The position numbers were made by a program, and so were the translations under genes. Source: Comamonas sp. JUb58 (lineage in GTDB: Bacteria > Pseudomonadota > Gammaproteobacteria > Burkholderiales > Burkholderiaceae_C). Taken from it: a DNA stretch of 64,000 nt. Below are positions 9,698 to 18,722 of the stretch, piece after piece (position 1 is the first letter of the stretch; each line of letters begins with the position of its first letter). The stretch is from the NCBI RefSeq assembly GCF_004364775.1, contig NZ_SOAL01000001.1, forward strand, positions 434,001 to 498,000, written 5' to 3'. The notes under the pieces are model-generated. The model saw nothing but the letters and a program-made list of their open reading frames with translations, had not been told where the DNA came from and searched no databases.

Positions 9698-10609
9698 TTA
9701 AAGCTGGGTGCAGATCACCACAATGCCGACCAGCATCAGCGCAATGCCCCACTTCTCGTTGCGGCGCAGCTGCTCCTTCAGCACCCGGCGCGAGACCAGG
9801 TAGCTGAACACCACCTCGACCATGCCCAGGGTGCGCACTGAGGCAGCGCTTTGCAGCGCATAGGCGCTGAACCAGGCCAGAGACGCCGCACTGCCCATGC
9901 AGCCCGCCAGCAGCGACACGCGCCAGGCCTTGGCAATGCGAACCAGCACGCTGCGGTCACGCCAGATAAACCAGGCGCCCATCGCCAGGGTCTGCATGCA
10001 CTGCGCAATGAACACGCCCCAGGCGCCCGACAGCAGCGCGCTCGGTGCGTTGAGCGCCAGCGCAGCGCCCCGAAATCCCACCGTCGCAATCGCAAAGCAG
10101 GCGCCGCAAATGAGGCCATACATTGCGGCCTTGCTGCGCCAATCCAGCTTGGCGCCGATCTGGCGTGGCGGTAAGGACAGCAGCGCCACGCCAATGGTGG
10201 CAATGGCCATCGCAGCCAGCGCCCAGTAGGTGGGCAGCTCGCCCAGAAAGACCGCGCCAAACAGCGCCACCTGCAGCACCTCGGTTTTGGACAGGGTCAC
10301 CGCCACGGCAAAGTTGCGCTGCTGCATTGCCAGCAGCAAGGCGCCAGTCGCAGCGATCTGGAAGAACGCGCCCAGCGCCAGCCAGCCAAAATAGGCGCCC
10401 GTCCAGTGCGCAATCTCAGGGGCCTTTGCAGGCAAGGTGTAGAGCAGTACCAGCGCCAGCGCAGCCAGTGGCAGGCCATAGAGAAAGCGCACCAAGGTGG
10501 CGGGCCAGGTGCCCAGATCGCGGGTCAGCGAGCGCTGCGCCGCATTGCGCGCCGTCTGCGCGATGGCGGCAAACACCACCAGCCCCATCCACCAACCACC
10601 CCATTGCAT
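9698..10609 (-). CDS. DMT-superfamily (EamA-type) permease
   Basis: 303-residue membrane protein with ten hydrophobic segments arranged as two EamA repeats. The repeat ends are recognisable: [30 protein letters not shown] in the first half, and [34 protein letters not shown] in the second. Such transporters usually export amino acids or other metabolites; the substrate is unknown. The ATG at 10609 was chosen because GGAGCGGGA lies immediately upstream. An in-frame ATG at 10627 would add six residues and has no Shine-Dalgarno sequence. It reads in the same direction as lldD but about 140 bases away. Confidence 0.82.
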   Translation of the reverse strand: MQWGGWWMGLVVFAAIAQTARNAAQRSLTRDLGTWPATLVRFLYGLPLAALALVLLYTLPAKAPEIAHWTGAYFGWLALGAFFQIAATGALLLAMQQRNFAVAVTLSKTEVLQVALFGAVFLGELPTYWALAAMAIATIGVALLSLPPRQIGAKLDWRSKAAMYGLICGACFAIATVGFRGAALALNAPSALLSGAWGVFIAQCMQTLAMGAWFIWRDRSVLVRIAKAWRVSLLAGCMGSAASLAWFSAYALQSAASVRTLGMVEVVFSYLVSRRVLKEQLRRNEKWGIALMLVGIVVICTQL

Positions 10610-10752
10610 TCCCGCTCCGTCAGCCATTACCGCATCCACTTCATCACTAGGGCCCCGATGGTAGGCGATCACTGCCCCTTGTGCGCCTGCATTTGGCGAT
10701 GCGAGCCTGCGGCATCAAGAGGGGCCAGCACCCGGCCTTCCCCCTGCCCTAC

Positions 10753-11922
10753 TCAATAAGGCTGTGGATAGGTGCCGGGCACCAGGATCCGCTGGTCCAC
10801 GTTGTTGATGTTGGTGTGGCCGCAGAAGGCCATCGACACATCCAGCTCCTTGTGGATGATCTGCAGCGCACGCGTCACGCCCTCCTGGCCATAGGCACCC
10901 AGGCCGTACAGAAAGCTGCGGCCGATCAAGGTGCCCTGGGCGCCCAGCGCGCGGGCCTTAAGGACGTCCTGGCCACTGCGGATGCCGCTGTCCAACCAGA
11001 CCTCGATGTCCTTGCCAGCGGCCTGCACGATCGATGGCAGCGCATCGATGGTGGCAGGTGCGCCATCGAGCTGGCGGCCGCCGTGGTTGCTGACGATCAG
11101 CGCGTCCGCACCGGTATCTGCCGCCAACCGCGCATCCTCGGCCTCCATCACGCCCTTGAGGATCAGCTTGCCGCCCCAGCGCTTCTTGATCCATTCCACA
11201 TCGCCCCAGTTCAGGCAGGGGTCGAACTGGTCGGCCGTCCAGGACGACAGCGAGCTCACATCGGCCACGCCATCGACATGGCCCACGATATTGCCGAAGG
11301 TACGGCGCTTGGTGCCCAGCATGCCCATGCACCAGCGCGGCTTGGTTACCAGGTTGATGAGGTTCTTCAAGGTCGGCTTGGGCGGTGTGGACAGGCCGTT
11401 CTTGATGTCCTTGTGGCGCTGGCCCAGGATCTGCAGATCGAGGGTGAGCTGCAAGGCCGAGCAGTTTGCCGCCTTGGCGCGGTCGATCAGGCGCTCCATA
11501 AAGCCCCGGTCGCGCATCACATAGAGCTGGAACCAGAAGGGATGGCGGCCGGTGTGCTCGGCCACATCTTCGAGCGAGCAGATGCTCATCGTCGACAAGG
11601 TGAACGGAATGCCAAAGGCCTTGGCCGCGCGGGCCGCCAGGATCTCGCCATCGGCATGCTGCATGCCCGTCAGGCCCGTGGGCGCAATGGCCACCGGCAT
11701 GCTGACCTCCTGCCCCACCATGGTGCTGCGCGTGCTGCGGCCTTCCATATTGACTGCCACACGCTGGCGCAGCTTGATCTTGTGGAAGGCCGCCTCGTTG
11801 TCCCGGTAGGTGCCCTGGGTGTAGGAGCCCGAATCCGCATAGTCGTAAAACATCCGAGGCACTCGCTTTTCGGCCACGACGCGCAAATCTTCAATACATG
11901 TGATCTTGGATAAATCAGCCAC
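10753..11922 (-). CDS. lldD: FMN-dependent L-lactate dehydrogenase
   Basis: 389-residue FMN-dependent alpha-hydroxy acid dehydrogenase that oxidises L-lactate to pyruvate and feeds electrons to the quinone pool. Family features include YDYADSGSYTQGTYRDNEAAF near the N-terminus, PVAIAPTGLTGM (FMN binding), FQLYVMRDRGF, LTLDLQILGQRHKDIKNGL, and the active-site block SNHGGRQLDGAPAT with H280 as catalytic base. LDSGIRSGQDVLKARALGA completes the FMN site. Divergence from the lactate permease gene lctP at 12451 supports lactate over glycolate or mandelate as substrate. Confidence 0.92.
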   Translation of the reverse strand: MADLSKITCIEDLRVVAEKRVPRMFYDYADSGSYTQGTYRDNEAAFHKIKLRQRVAVNMEGRSTRSTMVGQEVSMPVAIAPTGLTGMQHADGEILAARAAKAFGIPFTLSTMSICSLEDVAEHTGRHPFWFQLYVMRDRGFMERLIDRAKAANCSALQLTLDLQILGQRHKDIKNGLSTPPKPTLKNLINLVTKPRWCMGMLGTKRRTFGNIVGHVDGVADVSSLSSWTADQFDPCLNWGDVEWIKKRWGGKLILKGVMEAEDARLAADTGADALIVSNHGGRQLDGAPATIDALPSIVQAAGKDIEVWLDSGIRSGQDVLKARALGAQGTLIGRSFLYGLGAYGQEGVTRALQIIHKELDVSMAFCGHTNINNVDQRILVPGTYPQPY

Positions 11923-12091
11923 AAATCTTCCTTGTTATCAAGCCCCTGCAGCGGCGCTGGCGGCCATGCCCTCTGTGTAACCCGCTGTGCTCAGCGCCCT
12001 TGTCACGCAGGCGGCAACTCCAGCACCCTCGTTACAAGGTCTAGGGTTTTACAGGACTGCGGGTCGGCAGCTAGGCGGACATTATGTCGAT

Positions 12092-12117
12092 GTTCTATCC
12101 ATCCAGGTGTATAGAAC
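12092..12117. promoter_or_regulatory. Palindrome GTTCTAT-N12-ATAGAAC upstream of lldD
   Basis: Perfect 7-bp arms (12092-12098 and 12111-12117) separated by 12 bases; extending inward gives 9 of 10 matching positions (GTTCTATcCA / TGtATAGAAC). It lies about 170 bases before the lldD start and partly overlaps the outer arm of the large repeat element. It could be an operator for a lactate-responsive regulator, but no regulator gene is in the window. Confidence 0.3.
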
Positions 12118-12380
12118 CTGCTTGTGATCTCCTCGCGCCGCGACAGTGGCTTTGCGGGATGGGATGCGAGGCGCAATACCGCAGCAATAGCCATGCTATT
12201 GCGAGGATTTGCAACGACGCAGACCGCCCGCAAAGCCACTGTCCCTACGGGTTGGAGTGAAATCGGGCGATTTCTGCGCGCTGGCCCTTGCTTGCACCCC
12301 GGTGCAAGCTGCTGACCAGCCCTTCGAACTCATCCCGATTGCACTCCAACGCGGCTGCGTAGAGATCGCAAGCAGGTTCT
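12113..12380. repeat. Composite palindromic element: inverted pair of long hairpins in the lldD-lctP intergenic region
   Basis: The 268-bp structure has three levels. Outer arms AGAACCTGCTTGTGATCTC (12113-12131) and GAGATCGCAAGCAGGTTCT (12362-12380) match in 18 of 19 positions. Inside are two hairpins side by side. Hairpin 1 has perfect 17-bp arms (12142-12158 / 12227-12243) and a perfect inner stem GCAATAGC-CAT-GCTATTGC (12184-12202). Hairpin 2 has 17-base arms with one mismatch (12251-12267 / 12334-12350) and a perfect inner 9-bp stem (12290-12298 / 12301-12309). Read on the minus strand, hairpin 2 resembles hairpin 1 and the element at 22189-22346 (shared CGGGATGAG and AATCGCCCG ends). This is therefore an inverted pair of one repeat family, like enterobacterial BIMEs. 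The remainder of 11923-12450 shows no gene. Confidence 0.8.
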
Positions 12381-12450
12381 CAGTCATAACAGCAGTCTAT
12401 AGCCCGACCTTCCGGCGGCGCTTGCGCTGCGCTACAACGAGGAGTCAGGC

Positions 12451-14112
12451 ATGGTTTGGCAACAGATCTACAACCCGGTGGGCAATATGGTGCTCTCCAC
12501 CTTGCTGGCGGCATTGCCGGTGGTCGTCATGCTCGTCGGGCTGGGCTTTTTGCACCTCAAGGCCCATATTGCGGCCGGCGCCGGCCTGGTCTGTGCCTTG
12601 CTCATTGCCATCGTGGTCTATGGCATGCCGGCCGATATGGCCGGCCGCGCGGCGGTCTTTGGGGGGCTCACGGGCCTGCTGCCCATTGGCTGGATCGTGC
12701 TGAACATCATCTTTCTGCACCAGCTGACGGAGCAGAACGGCAGCTTCAAGATCCTGCAGGACTCGATTGCCGGCATCACCGAGGACCGGCGCATCCAGCT
12801 GCTGCTGATTGCCTTTGCCTTTGGCGCTTTTTTTGAAGGTGCGGCGGGCTTTGGCACACCAGTGGCTGTCACGGCGGCCATCCTGATCGGGCTGGGCTTT
12901 TCACCGCTGGCAGCCTCGGGCCTGTCGCTGATTGCCAATACCGCACCCGTCGCCTTTGGCGCGCTGGGCACGCCAGTCATTACCCTGGCCAAGGTCCATG
13001 GCTATGACGTGATGGAGGTCACCGCGATGGTGGGCCGCCAGTTGCCCTTCTTCTCGGTGCTGGTGCCTTTCTGGCTGATCTGGGCCTTTGCCGGCCGCAA
13101 GGCCATGATGGAGATCTGGCCGGCCATCCTGGTCACCGGCCTGTCGTTTGCGATCCCGCAGTACCTGGTGTCCAACTTCATCGGTCCGGAGCTGGTCGAC
13201 ATCATTGCCGCCATCGTCTCCATGGGCTGCCTGATCGGCTTTCTGCGCTTGTGGCAACCCAAGAACATCTGGCGCAGCACCTCGCTCAAGGGCCGCGACA
13301 CCAGCGAAGACACCACGGCCAAGCCACGCGCCATAGTGGCGCATGCCCGCGCCGATGTGATCCGCGCCTGGACGCCTTGGGCCATCCTGACCGTCTTCGT
13401 GTTCATCTGGGGCCTGCCCTCGGTCAAGGCCGCGCTGAATGGCCTGTTTGCCCCGTCCTTCCCGATGAGCGGTCTGCACAACATGATCGAGAAGGTGCCG
13501 CCGGTGGTGCCCCAGCCCACCAAGGAAGGCGCGGTCTATGTGCTCAACCTGCTGTCCGCCACAGGCACCGGCATTCTGATGTCCGCCATCGTCGGCGGCC
13601 TGGTGATGAAGTACAGCCCGCTGGGCCTCATCAAGCAGTTCTTCAAGACGATCTGGCTGGTACGTTTTTCGCTGCTGACCATTGTGCTGATGCTGGCCCT
13701 GGGCACCCTCACCCGCTACTCCGGCACTGACACCACCCTGGGCCTGGCCTTTGCCAACACCGGCGTGTTCTACCCCTTCTTTGGCACGATGATGGGCTGG
13801 CTGGGCGTGGCGCTGACCGGTTCGGACACCGCCTCCAACGTGCTGTTTGGTGGCATGCAAAAGGTCGCTGCCGAGCAGCTGGGCCTGTCGCCCAACCTGA
13901 TGGGCGCGGCCAACAGCTCGGGCGGTGTGATGGGCAAGATGATCGATGCCCAGTCCATCGTCGTGGCCTCCACCGCCACCCGCTGGTTCAACCATGAGGG
14001 CGACATCCTGCGCTACGTGTTCTTCCACTCGGTGGCCTTGGCCACCTTGGTGGGCATCTTTGTCACCTTGCAGGCCTATGTCTACCCCTTCACCCTGATG
14101 GTGGTGAAGTAA
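12451..14112 (+). CDS. lctP: L-lactate permease
   Basis: 553-residue polytopic inner-membrane permease of the LctP family, importing L-lactate (and often glycolate) with protons. Characteristic segments are WQQIYNPVGNMVLSTLLAALPV at the N-terminus, FFEGAAGFGTPVAVTAAILIGLGF, NTAPVAFGALGTPVITLA, ALTGSDTASNVLFGGMQKVAAEQLG and LMGAANSSGGVMGKMIDAQSIVVA. The length equals that of E. coli LldP. GAGGAG lies nine bases before the ATG. With divergent lldD it forms a complete uptake and oxidation module. The usual lldR repressor gene is not adjacent. Confidence 0.96.
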   Translation: MVWQQIYNPVGNMVLSTLLAALPVVVMLVGLGFLHLKAHIAAGAGLVCALLIAIVVYGMPADMAGRAAVFGGLTGLLPIGWIVLNIIFLHQLTEQNGSFKILQDSIAGITEDRRIQLLLIAFAFGAFFEGAAGFGTPVAVTAAILIGLGFSPLAASGLSLIANTAPVAFGALGTPVITLAKVHGYDVMEVTAMVGRQLPFFSVLVPFWLIWAFAGRKAMMEIWPAILVTGLSFAIPQYLVSNFIGPELVDIIAAIVSMGCLIGFLRLWQPKNIWRSTSLKGRDTSEDTTAKPRAIVAHARADVIRAWTPWAILTVFVFIWGLPSVKAALNGLFAPSFPMSGLHNMIEKVPPVVPQPTKEGAVYVLNLLSATGTGILMSAIVGGLVMKYSPLGLIKQFFKTIWLVRFSLLTIVLMLALGTLTRYSGTDTTLGLAFANTGVFYPFFGTMMGWLGVALTGSDTASNVLFGGMQKVAAEQLGLSPNLMGAANSSGGVMGKMIDAQSIVVASTATRWFNHEGDILRYVFFHSVALATLVGIFVTLQAYVYPFTLMVVK

Positions 14113-14115
14113 GCA

Positions 14116-14139
14116 CAACGGGGCCCTCGGGCCCCGTTG
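14116..14139. terminator. Convergent hairpin between lctP and the PEBP gene
   Basis: CAACGGGGCCC / GGGCCCCGTTG, 11 bp, with a two- to four-base loop, three bases after the lctP stop and one base before the stop of the convergent gene. U-tracts are poor on both sides. It probably serves both transcripts. Confidence 0.55.
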
Positions 14140-14140
14140 C

Positions 14141-14776
14141 TTATGCCACCTTGACCGCAGGGTTCAGGCTGTACAAGCCGGTGATGCTGGCCTGGCCCAG
14201 CACCGGGGCCTTGACCAGCGCAGCGCGCACATTGGCACCCGTCAGCTCACCATCGACTGCCAAGGTTGGCGTGGCCAGTGCATAGACCGTGAATACATAG
14301 TGGTGCACCAGGCTGTCATTCCAGGGTGGGCAGGGGCCGTCGTAGCCGTAGTACTCGCCTTGCATCTGCGCATCGCCGGCAAACCAACCGGTGTAATCGT
14401 TGATGCCATGGCGCAGGCCCTGGGGCGCAGCCGGGCCGGGCTTGCCATGGGCGGTGATGCCGTCCGACTGCGCGCCGGCGGCGATCTCGGTGGTGGTGGC
14501 TGGAATGTCCAGCAGCAGCCAGTGGTAGAAATCGACCCGGGGCAGATCGGCTGGCACCGTGCGGCCTTCCTGGTTCACATCGTCGCCCCGGCTGGGCACA
14601 TCGGGGTCATGGCAGACGATGACAAAGGACTGGGTGCCGGCAGGCACATCGCGCCAGGCCAGGTGCGGATTGCGGTTGGACGACAGCAAGACATGGGCTG
14701 TCGCATCGGGCACGGCAAAAGCGAACTCGCCAGGAATGGCCTGGCCGTCTTGAAAGCTGTGGCTGCTGAGCTGCAT
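14141..14776 (-). CDS. YbhB/YbcL-type phosphatidylethanolamine-binding-like protein
   Basis: 211-residue protein of the PEBP (Raf kinase inhibitor-like) family. The ligand-pocket motifs are visible: CHDPDVPSRGDDV (family DPD-P), DFYHWLLLDIP, GINDYTGW, and YYGYDGPCPPWNDSLVHHYVFTVYAL. No signal peptide is seen, so it is probably cytoplasmic. Bacterial members bind small anionic ligands but their physiological role is not established. AAAGGA lies about ten bases before the ATG. Confidence 0.88.
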   Translation of the reverse strand: MQLSSHSFQDGQAIPGEFAFAVPDATAHVLLSSNRNPHLAWRDVPAGTQSFVIVCHDPDVPSRGDDVNQEGRTVPADLPRVDFYHWLLLDIPATTTEIAAGAQSDGITAHGKPGPAAPQGLRHGINDYTGWFAGDAQMQGEYYGYDGPCPPWNDSLVHHYVFTVYALATPTLAVDGELTGANVRAALVKAPVLGQASITGLYSLNPAVKVA

Positions 14777-14799
14777 CTGATAAATCCTTTGCGGGTATG

Positions 14800-14841
14800 A
14801 AAAAAGCCAAAGGGCCTCGACCAGGGTCGGGACACTTTGGC
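14800..14841 (-). terminator. Rho-independent terminator after the purine permease gene
   Basis: On the minus strand GCCAAAG (14841-14835) pairs with CTTTGGC (14812-14806), followed by six T. An inner CGACC/GGTCG stem strengthens it. It lies downstream of the 14898-16199 gene and upstream of the PEBP gene. Confidence 0.72.
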
Positions 14842-14897
14842 AAATTCTAGGTTGCTGCAGCGCAGCTGTCAGTCAGGCAGCCTCTGACAGGCGAGGT

Positions 14898-16199
14898 TCA
14901 ATGCCCGCCGATATAGGCGAACTTGAACAGGAACAGCGCTGCAATGATCCAGACCATCCAGTGCACATCGCGGGCCCGGCCGGTGAACAGCTTGATGGCA
15001 GCGTAGGAGATAAAGCCAAAGGCCAGGCCGTTGGCGATCGAGTAGGTGAAGGGCATCATCACTGCGGTGATGGCAGCAGGGATGGCCTCGGTGGTATCGG
15101 CCCAGTCCACCTCGGTCAGCTCCTTGAGCATCAGGCAGGCCACAAACAGCAGCGCGGGTGCGGTGGCGTAAGCGGGCACCGAGCCGGCCAGCGGCGCGAT
15201 GAACAAGCAGGCCAGGAACAGCACGGCAACGGTCACGGCGGTGAGGCCCGTGCGGCCGCCGGCCTGCACACCCGAGGCGCTCTCGACATAGGCGGTCGCG
15301 CTGGAGGTGCCCAGCAGCGAGCCAGCAAAGATCGCGCCACTGTCGGCCAGCAGCGAGCGGTGAAAGCGCTCCATCTTGCCGGGCACCAACAGGCCGGCGC
15401 GCTTGGCCACGCCCATCAGGGTGCCGGTGGCATCAAACAGCTCAACCAGGAAGAACACCAGCACCACGTTCAGAAAACCACTGGACAGCGCCGTCTTGAT
15501 ATCGAGTTGCAGGAAGGTCGGCGCAATCGACGGCGGTGCCGAGAACACGCCCTGGAACTGGTTGCCGCCAAAGATGAAGGAGGCCACGGTGACGGCCAGA
15601 ATGCCGATCAGGATGGCGCCGGGCACGCGCAGGCGGTCCAGCACCACGATCAGGAAAAAGCCCAGCGTGAACAGGATCACCGATGGCGAATGCAGGTCAC
15701 CCAGGGTCACCAGGGTGGCCTTGGATTCCACCACCACGCCGGCGCTCTTGAGCGCAATCAGCGCCAGAAAGAGACCGATACCGACGGTGATGGCCACGCG
15801 TATCGAAGCCGGTATGCCGTTGATGATCTGGTCGCGTATGCGAAAGATGGTGACCAGCAGGAACAGGCACCCGGAGACGAAGACCGCTCCCAGCGCTGCC
15901 TGCCAGGTGTAGCCCATGCCCAGCACCACCACATAGGCAAAATAGGCGTTCAGCCCCATGCCGGGCGCAATCGCAATCGGGTAGTTCGCATACAGGCCCA
16001 TCAGCACCGAGCCCAGCGCCGCAATCAAGCAGGTGGCGACAAACACCGACCCCTTGGGCATGCCCGCATCCCCCAGGATGGAGGGGTTGACGAACATGAT
16101 GTAGGCCATGGTGAGAAAGGTCGTGAGCCCCGCCAGCACCTCGGTCCGCACCGTCGTGCCATGCTCTCCAAGCTTGAAATATTTATCCAGCGCACTCAT
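14898..16199 (-). CDS. NCS2-family purine permease (AzgA/PurP-like)
   Basis: 433-residue permease of the AzgA-like branch of nucleobase:cation symporter family 2, with about 13 membrane segments. Family blocks include GLTTFLTMAYIMFVNP, IAPGMGLNAYFAYVVVLGMGYTWQAALGAVFVSG, FDATGTLMGVAKRAGLL, GTSSATAYVESASGVQAGGRTGLTAV and the second-repeat PFTYSIANGLAFGFISY. Such proteins import adenine, guanine or hypoxanthine. AAGGAGCAGCC precedes the ATG. It is about 100 bases downstream of xdhB on the same strand, so a purine salvage and oxidation unit is likely. Confidence 0.9.
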   Translation of the reverse strand: MSALDKYFKLGEHGTTVRTEVLAGLTTFLTMAYIMFVNPSILGDAGMPKGSVFVATCLIAALGSVLMGLYANYPIAIAPGMGLNAYFAYVVVLGMGYTWQAALGAVFVSGCLFLLVTIFRIRDQIINGIPASIRVAITVGIGLFLALIALKSAGVVVESKATLVTLGDLHSPSVILFTLGFFLIVVLDRLRVPGAILIGILAVTVASFIFGGNQFQGVFSAPPSIAPTFLQLDIKTALSSGFLNVVLVFFLVELFDATGTLMGVAKRAGLLVPGKMERFHRSLLADSGAIFAGSLLGTSSATAYVESASGVQAGGRTGLTAVTVAVLFLACLFIAPLAGSVPAYATAPALLFVACLMLKELTEVDWADTTEAIPAAITAVMMPFTYSIANGLAFGFISYAAIKLFTGRARDVHWMVWIIAALFLFKFAYIGGH

Positions 16200-16297
16200 G
16201 GCTGCTCCTTGTGGTTATGCATCGTTCAATGGGAAGCTGATTCAGATCGAAGGCGGCGAGTATCGCAGTTGCGGACGCAACATGCCCGGCACCACCG

Positions 16298-18721
16298 TCA
16301 AAGCCCTGTCTGCACGGCCGCGATGGCGTCCAGCACCGCCTCGGCCGTGGCCGGTGCCCGCAGCGGTGGGCAACAGCCGGGCGCGCCAGTGGCGGCCACC
16401 GCATCGCGTATCGCAAACAGCACCGAGAACGGCAGCAGCAGCGGCGGCTCGCCCACCGCCTTGCTGCGGTGGATGGTCTCGTGCGGGTTGGCGCCGTCGA
16501 ACAGCTGCACGTTCAGCACGGGCGGGCAGTCGTTGGCGGTCGGGATCTTGTAGGTGCTGGGGGCATGGGTCATCAAGGCACCGGTCTTGGGGTGCCAGAC
16601 CAGCTGCTCCATCGTGAGCCAGCCCATGCCCTGGATAAAGGCGCCCTCGACCTGGCCAATGTCCACGGCCGGGTTCAGCGACCGGCCCACATCATGGATC
16701 ACATCGGCGCGCAGCAGCTTGCTCTCGCCGGTCAAGGTATCCACCACCACCTCGCTGACGGCCGCGCCGTAGGCAAAGTAGAAGAAGGGCCGGCCACGCA
16801 TGGCCGCCGCATCCCAGGACAGGCCGGGCGTCGCATAAAAACCATCGGACCAGAGCTGCACCCGCTCCAGATAGGCCTGCTTGACCAGGGCCTCAAAACG
16901 CAGGGTCTGGCCTGCGCAATGCACCTCGTCATTCACAAAGCGCACCGTGGCCGGGTCAGCCCCATGCTGGGCCGCCATGCAGGCGGCCAGGCGCTCGCGG
17001 ATCTGGCGTGCCGCATCCTGCGCGGCCTTGCCGTTCAGGTCGGTGCCGGTCGATGCCGCGGTGGCCGAGGTGTTGGCCACCTTGGTGGTGTCGGTGGCCG
17101 TCGCCCGCACCCTCTCAAAGGCCACGCCCAGCTCATGTGCCACCACCTGGGCCACCTTGGTGTTCAGGCCCTGACCCATCTCGGTGCCACCGTGGTTGAC
17201 CAGGATGGAGCCATCGTTGTAGACATGGACCAGCGCGCCGGCCTGGTTGAAATGCTTGACGTTGAAGGAGATGCCGAACTTGACCGGCGTCAGCGCCAGG
17301 CCGCGCTTGAGCACTGGGCTGGTCGCATTGAACGCATCCACCTGCGCACGCCGCGCCCGGTAATCACTGCGCGCCTCCAGCTGCGCCACCAGCTCGGCGA
17401 TGATGTTGTCGTCGACCTCCTGGCCATAGGGCGTGCACTGCCCGCTGTCCTTGGCATAGAAGTTGGCGCGGCGCACGTCGAGCGCATCCTTGCCCAGCTG
17501 CCGCGCGATCGAGTCCATGATGTTCTCCATCACGATCGCGCCCTGCGGTCCGCCAAAGCCGCGAAACGCGGTATTGCTCTGGGTATTGGTCTTGCCCATG
17601 AAACCGCGCATGCGCACATTGGGCAGCCAGTAGGCATTGTCGAAGTGACAGAGCGCGCGGGTCATCACCGGCGCCGACAGATCGGCCGAATGACCGGCGC
17701 GCGAGACCATGGTCACCTCGGCGCCCAGAATGCGGCCGGCATCGTCATAGCCGATGTCGTACTCGTACCAGAAGCAATGGCGCCGGCCGGTGATCATGAA
17801 GTCATCGTCGCGGTCCAGCCGCAGCTTGACGGGCCGGCCCAGCTTGCGCGCCGCCACCGCTGCCACGCAGGCAAACAGCGCCGATTGCGATTCCTTGCCG
17901 CCAAAGCCGCCGCCCATGCGCCGGCATTCCACATGCACCGCATGCGACTGCACGCCCAGTGCATGGGCCACCAGGTGCTGCATCTCGCTGGGGTGCTGGG
18001 TGGAGCAGAACACATGCATCGCGCCGCCCTCCTTGGGGATGGCGTAGCTGATCTGGCCTTCGAGGTAGAACTGCTCCTGGCCGCCCACCTCCCAGCTGCC
18101 CTGCAGGCGGTGCGGGGCCTGGGCAATGGCCTGGCTGGCGCCGCCGGCATCGGTCTCGCGCACCAGCTGCATTGGCGGCATCACATACTGGCCCAGCGCA
18201 TGGGCCTGCTGCGGCGTCAGCACCGGCTCGGCCTCTTCCACCGTGGCCAGCTTGCGGGCCATCGCGGCCACGCGCCGCGCGGTTTGCCGGTCGCGGGCCA
18301 GCACCGCAAACATCGGCTGGCCCAGGTAGCGGATCTCGCCATCGCAGAGGATGGGGTCGTCATGGATGATGGAGCCGCAGTCATTGACGCCGGGAATATC
18401 GGCCGCCGTCAGCACCGCCACCACACCGGGCTGGGCGCGCAGCGCGTCCAAGTCCAGCGACAGCAAACGGCCATGGGCCACGGGCGACAGGCCCAGCGCG
18501 CAGTGCAGGCTGCCGGCCAACTCGGGCATATCGTCGATGTAGGCGGCCTCACCGGCCACATGCCAGGCGGCAGACTCATGGCTGCGGCTGATGCCGACCT
18601 GGTGGCCCTGCTGGCGGGCCTTGGTTTCCTGCGCGACATCGATGCGCGCCTTCTGGTTGTCGCGGTAATCGGCAAAGGCTTCGGCGCCGGCCAGTACATG
18701 CTTGGGGATCGAGGTGTTCAT
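16298..18721 (-). CDS. xdhB: Xanthine dehydrogenase, molybdopterin-binding subunit
   Basis: 807-residue large subunit of bacterial xanthine dehydrogenase, which hydroxylates hypoxanthine and xanthine to urate. The N-terminal a/b hammerhead domain contains GEAAYIDDMPELAGSLHCALGLS. Molybdenum-cofactor regions include GGFGGKESQSALFACVAAVAA, GFMGKTNTQSNTAFRGFGGPQGA, NHGGTEMGQGLNTKVAQVVAHELGV and KAVGEPPLLLPFSVLFAIRDAV, whose Glu is the expected catalytic base. The ATG at 18721 has GGGAGCC upstream and is one base from the xdhA stop, so the two are translationally linked. No xdhC maturation gene follows; the next gene downstream is the purine permease. Confidence 0.95.
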   Translation of the reverse strand: MNTSIPKHVLAGAEAFADYRDNQKARIDVAQETKARQQGHQVGISRSHESAAWHVAGEAAYIDDMPELAGSLHCALGLSPVAHGRLLSLDLDALRAQPGVVAVLTAADIPGVNDCGSIIHDDPILCDGEIRYLGQPMFAVLARDRQTARRVAAMARKLATVEEAEPVLTPQQAHALGQYVMPPMQLVRETDAGGASQAIAQAPHRLQGSWEVGGQEQFYLEGQISYAIPKEGGAMHVFCSTQHPSEMQHLVAHALGVQSHAVHVECRRMGGGFGGKESQSALFACVAAVAARKLGRPVKLRLDRDDDFMITGRRHCFWYEYDIGYDDAGRILGAEVTMVSRAGHSADLSAPVMTRALCHFDNAYWLPNVRMRGFMGKTNTQSNTAFRGFGGPQGAIVMENIMDSIARQLGKDALDVRRANFYAKDSGQCTPYGQEVDDNIIAELVAQLEARSDYRARRAQVDAFNATSPVLKRGLALTPVKFGISFNVKHFNQAGALVHVYNDGSILVNHGGTEMGQGLNTKVAQVVAHELGVAFERVRATATDTTKVANTSATAASTGTDLNGKAAQDAARQIRERLAACMAAQHGADPATVRFVNDEVHCAGQTLRFEALVKQAYLERVQLWSDGFYATPGLSWDAAAMRGRPFFYFAYGAAVSEVVVDTLTGESKLLRADVIHDVGRSLNPAVDIGQVEGAFIQGMGWLTMEQLVWHPKTGALMTHAPSTYKIPTANDCPPVLNVQLFDGANPHETIHRSKAVGEPPLLLPFSVLFAIRDAVAATGAPGCCPPLRAPATAEAVLDAIAAVQTGL

Positions 18722-18722
18722 A

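Noticed and set aside
12142-12350. Insertion sequence or MITE with target-site duplication
   Set aside because: No transposase gene and no convincing direct flanking duplication were seen; a REP/BIME-like family fits better.
11932-12703. Small open frames across the palindromic element and start of lctP
   Set aside because: They cross the hairpin arms on both strands, as inverted repeats allow, and have no protein character.
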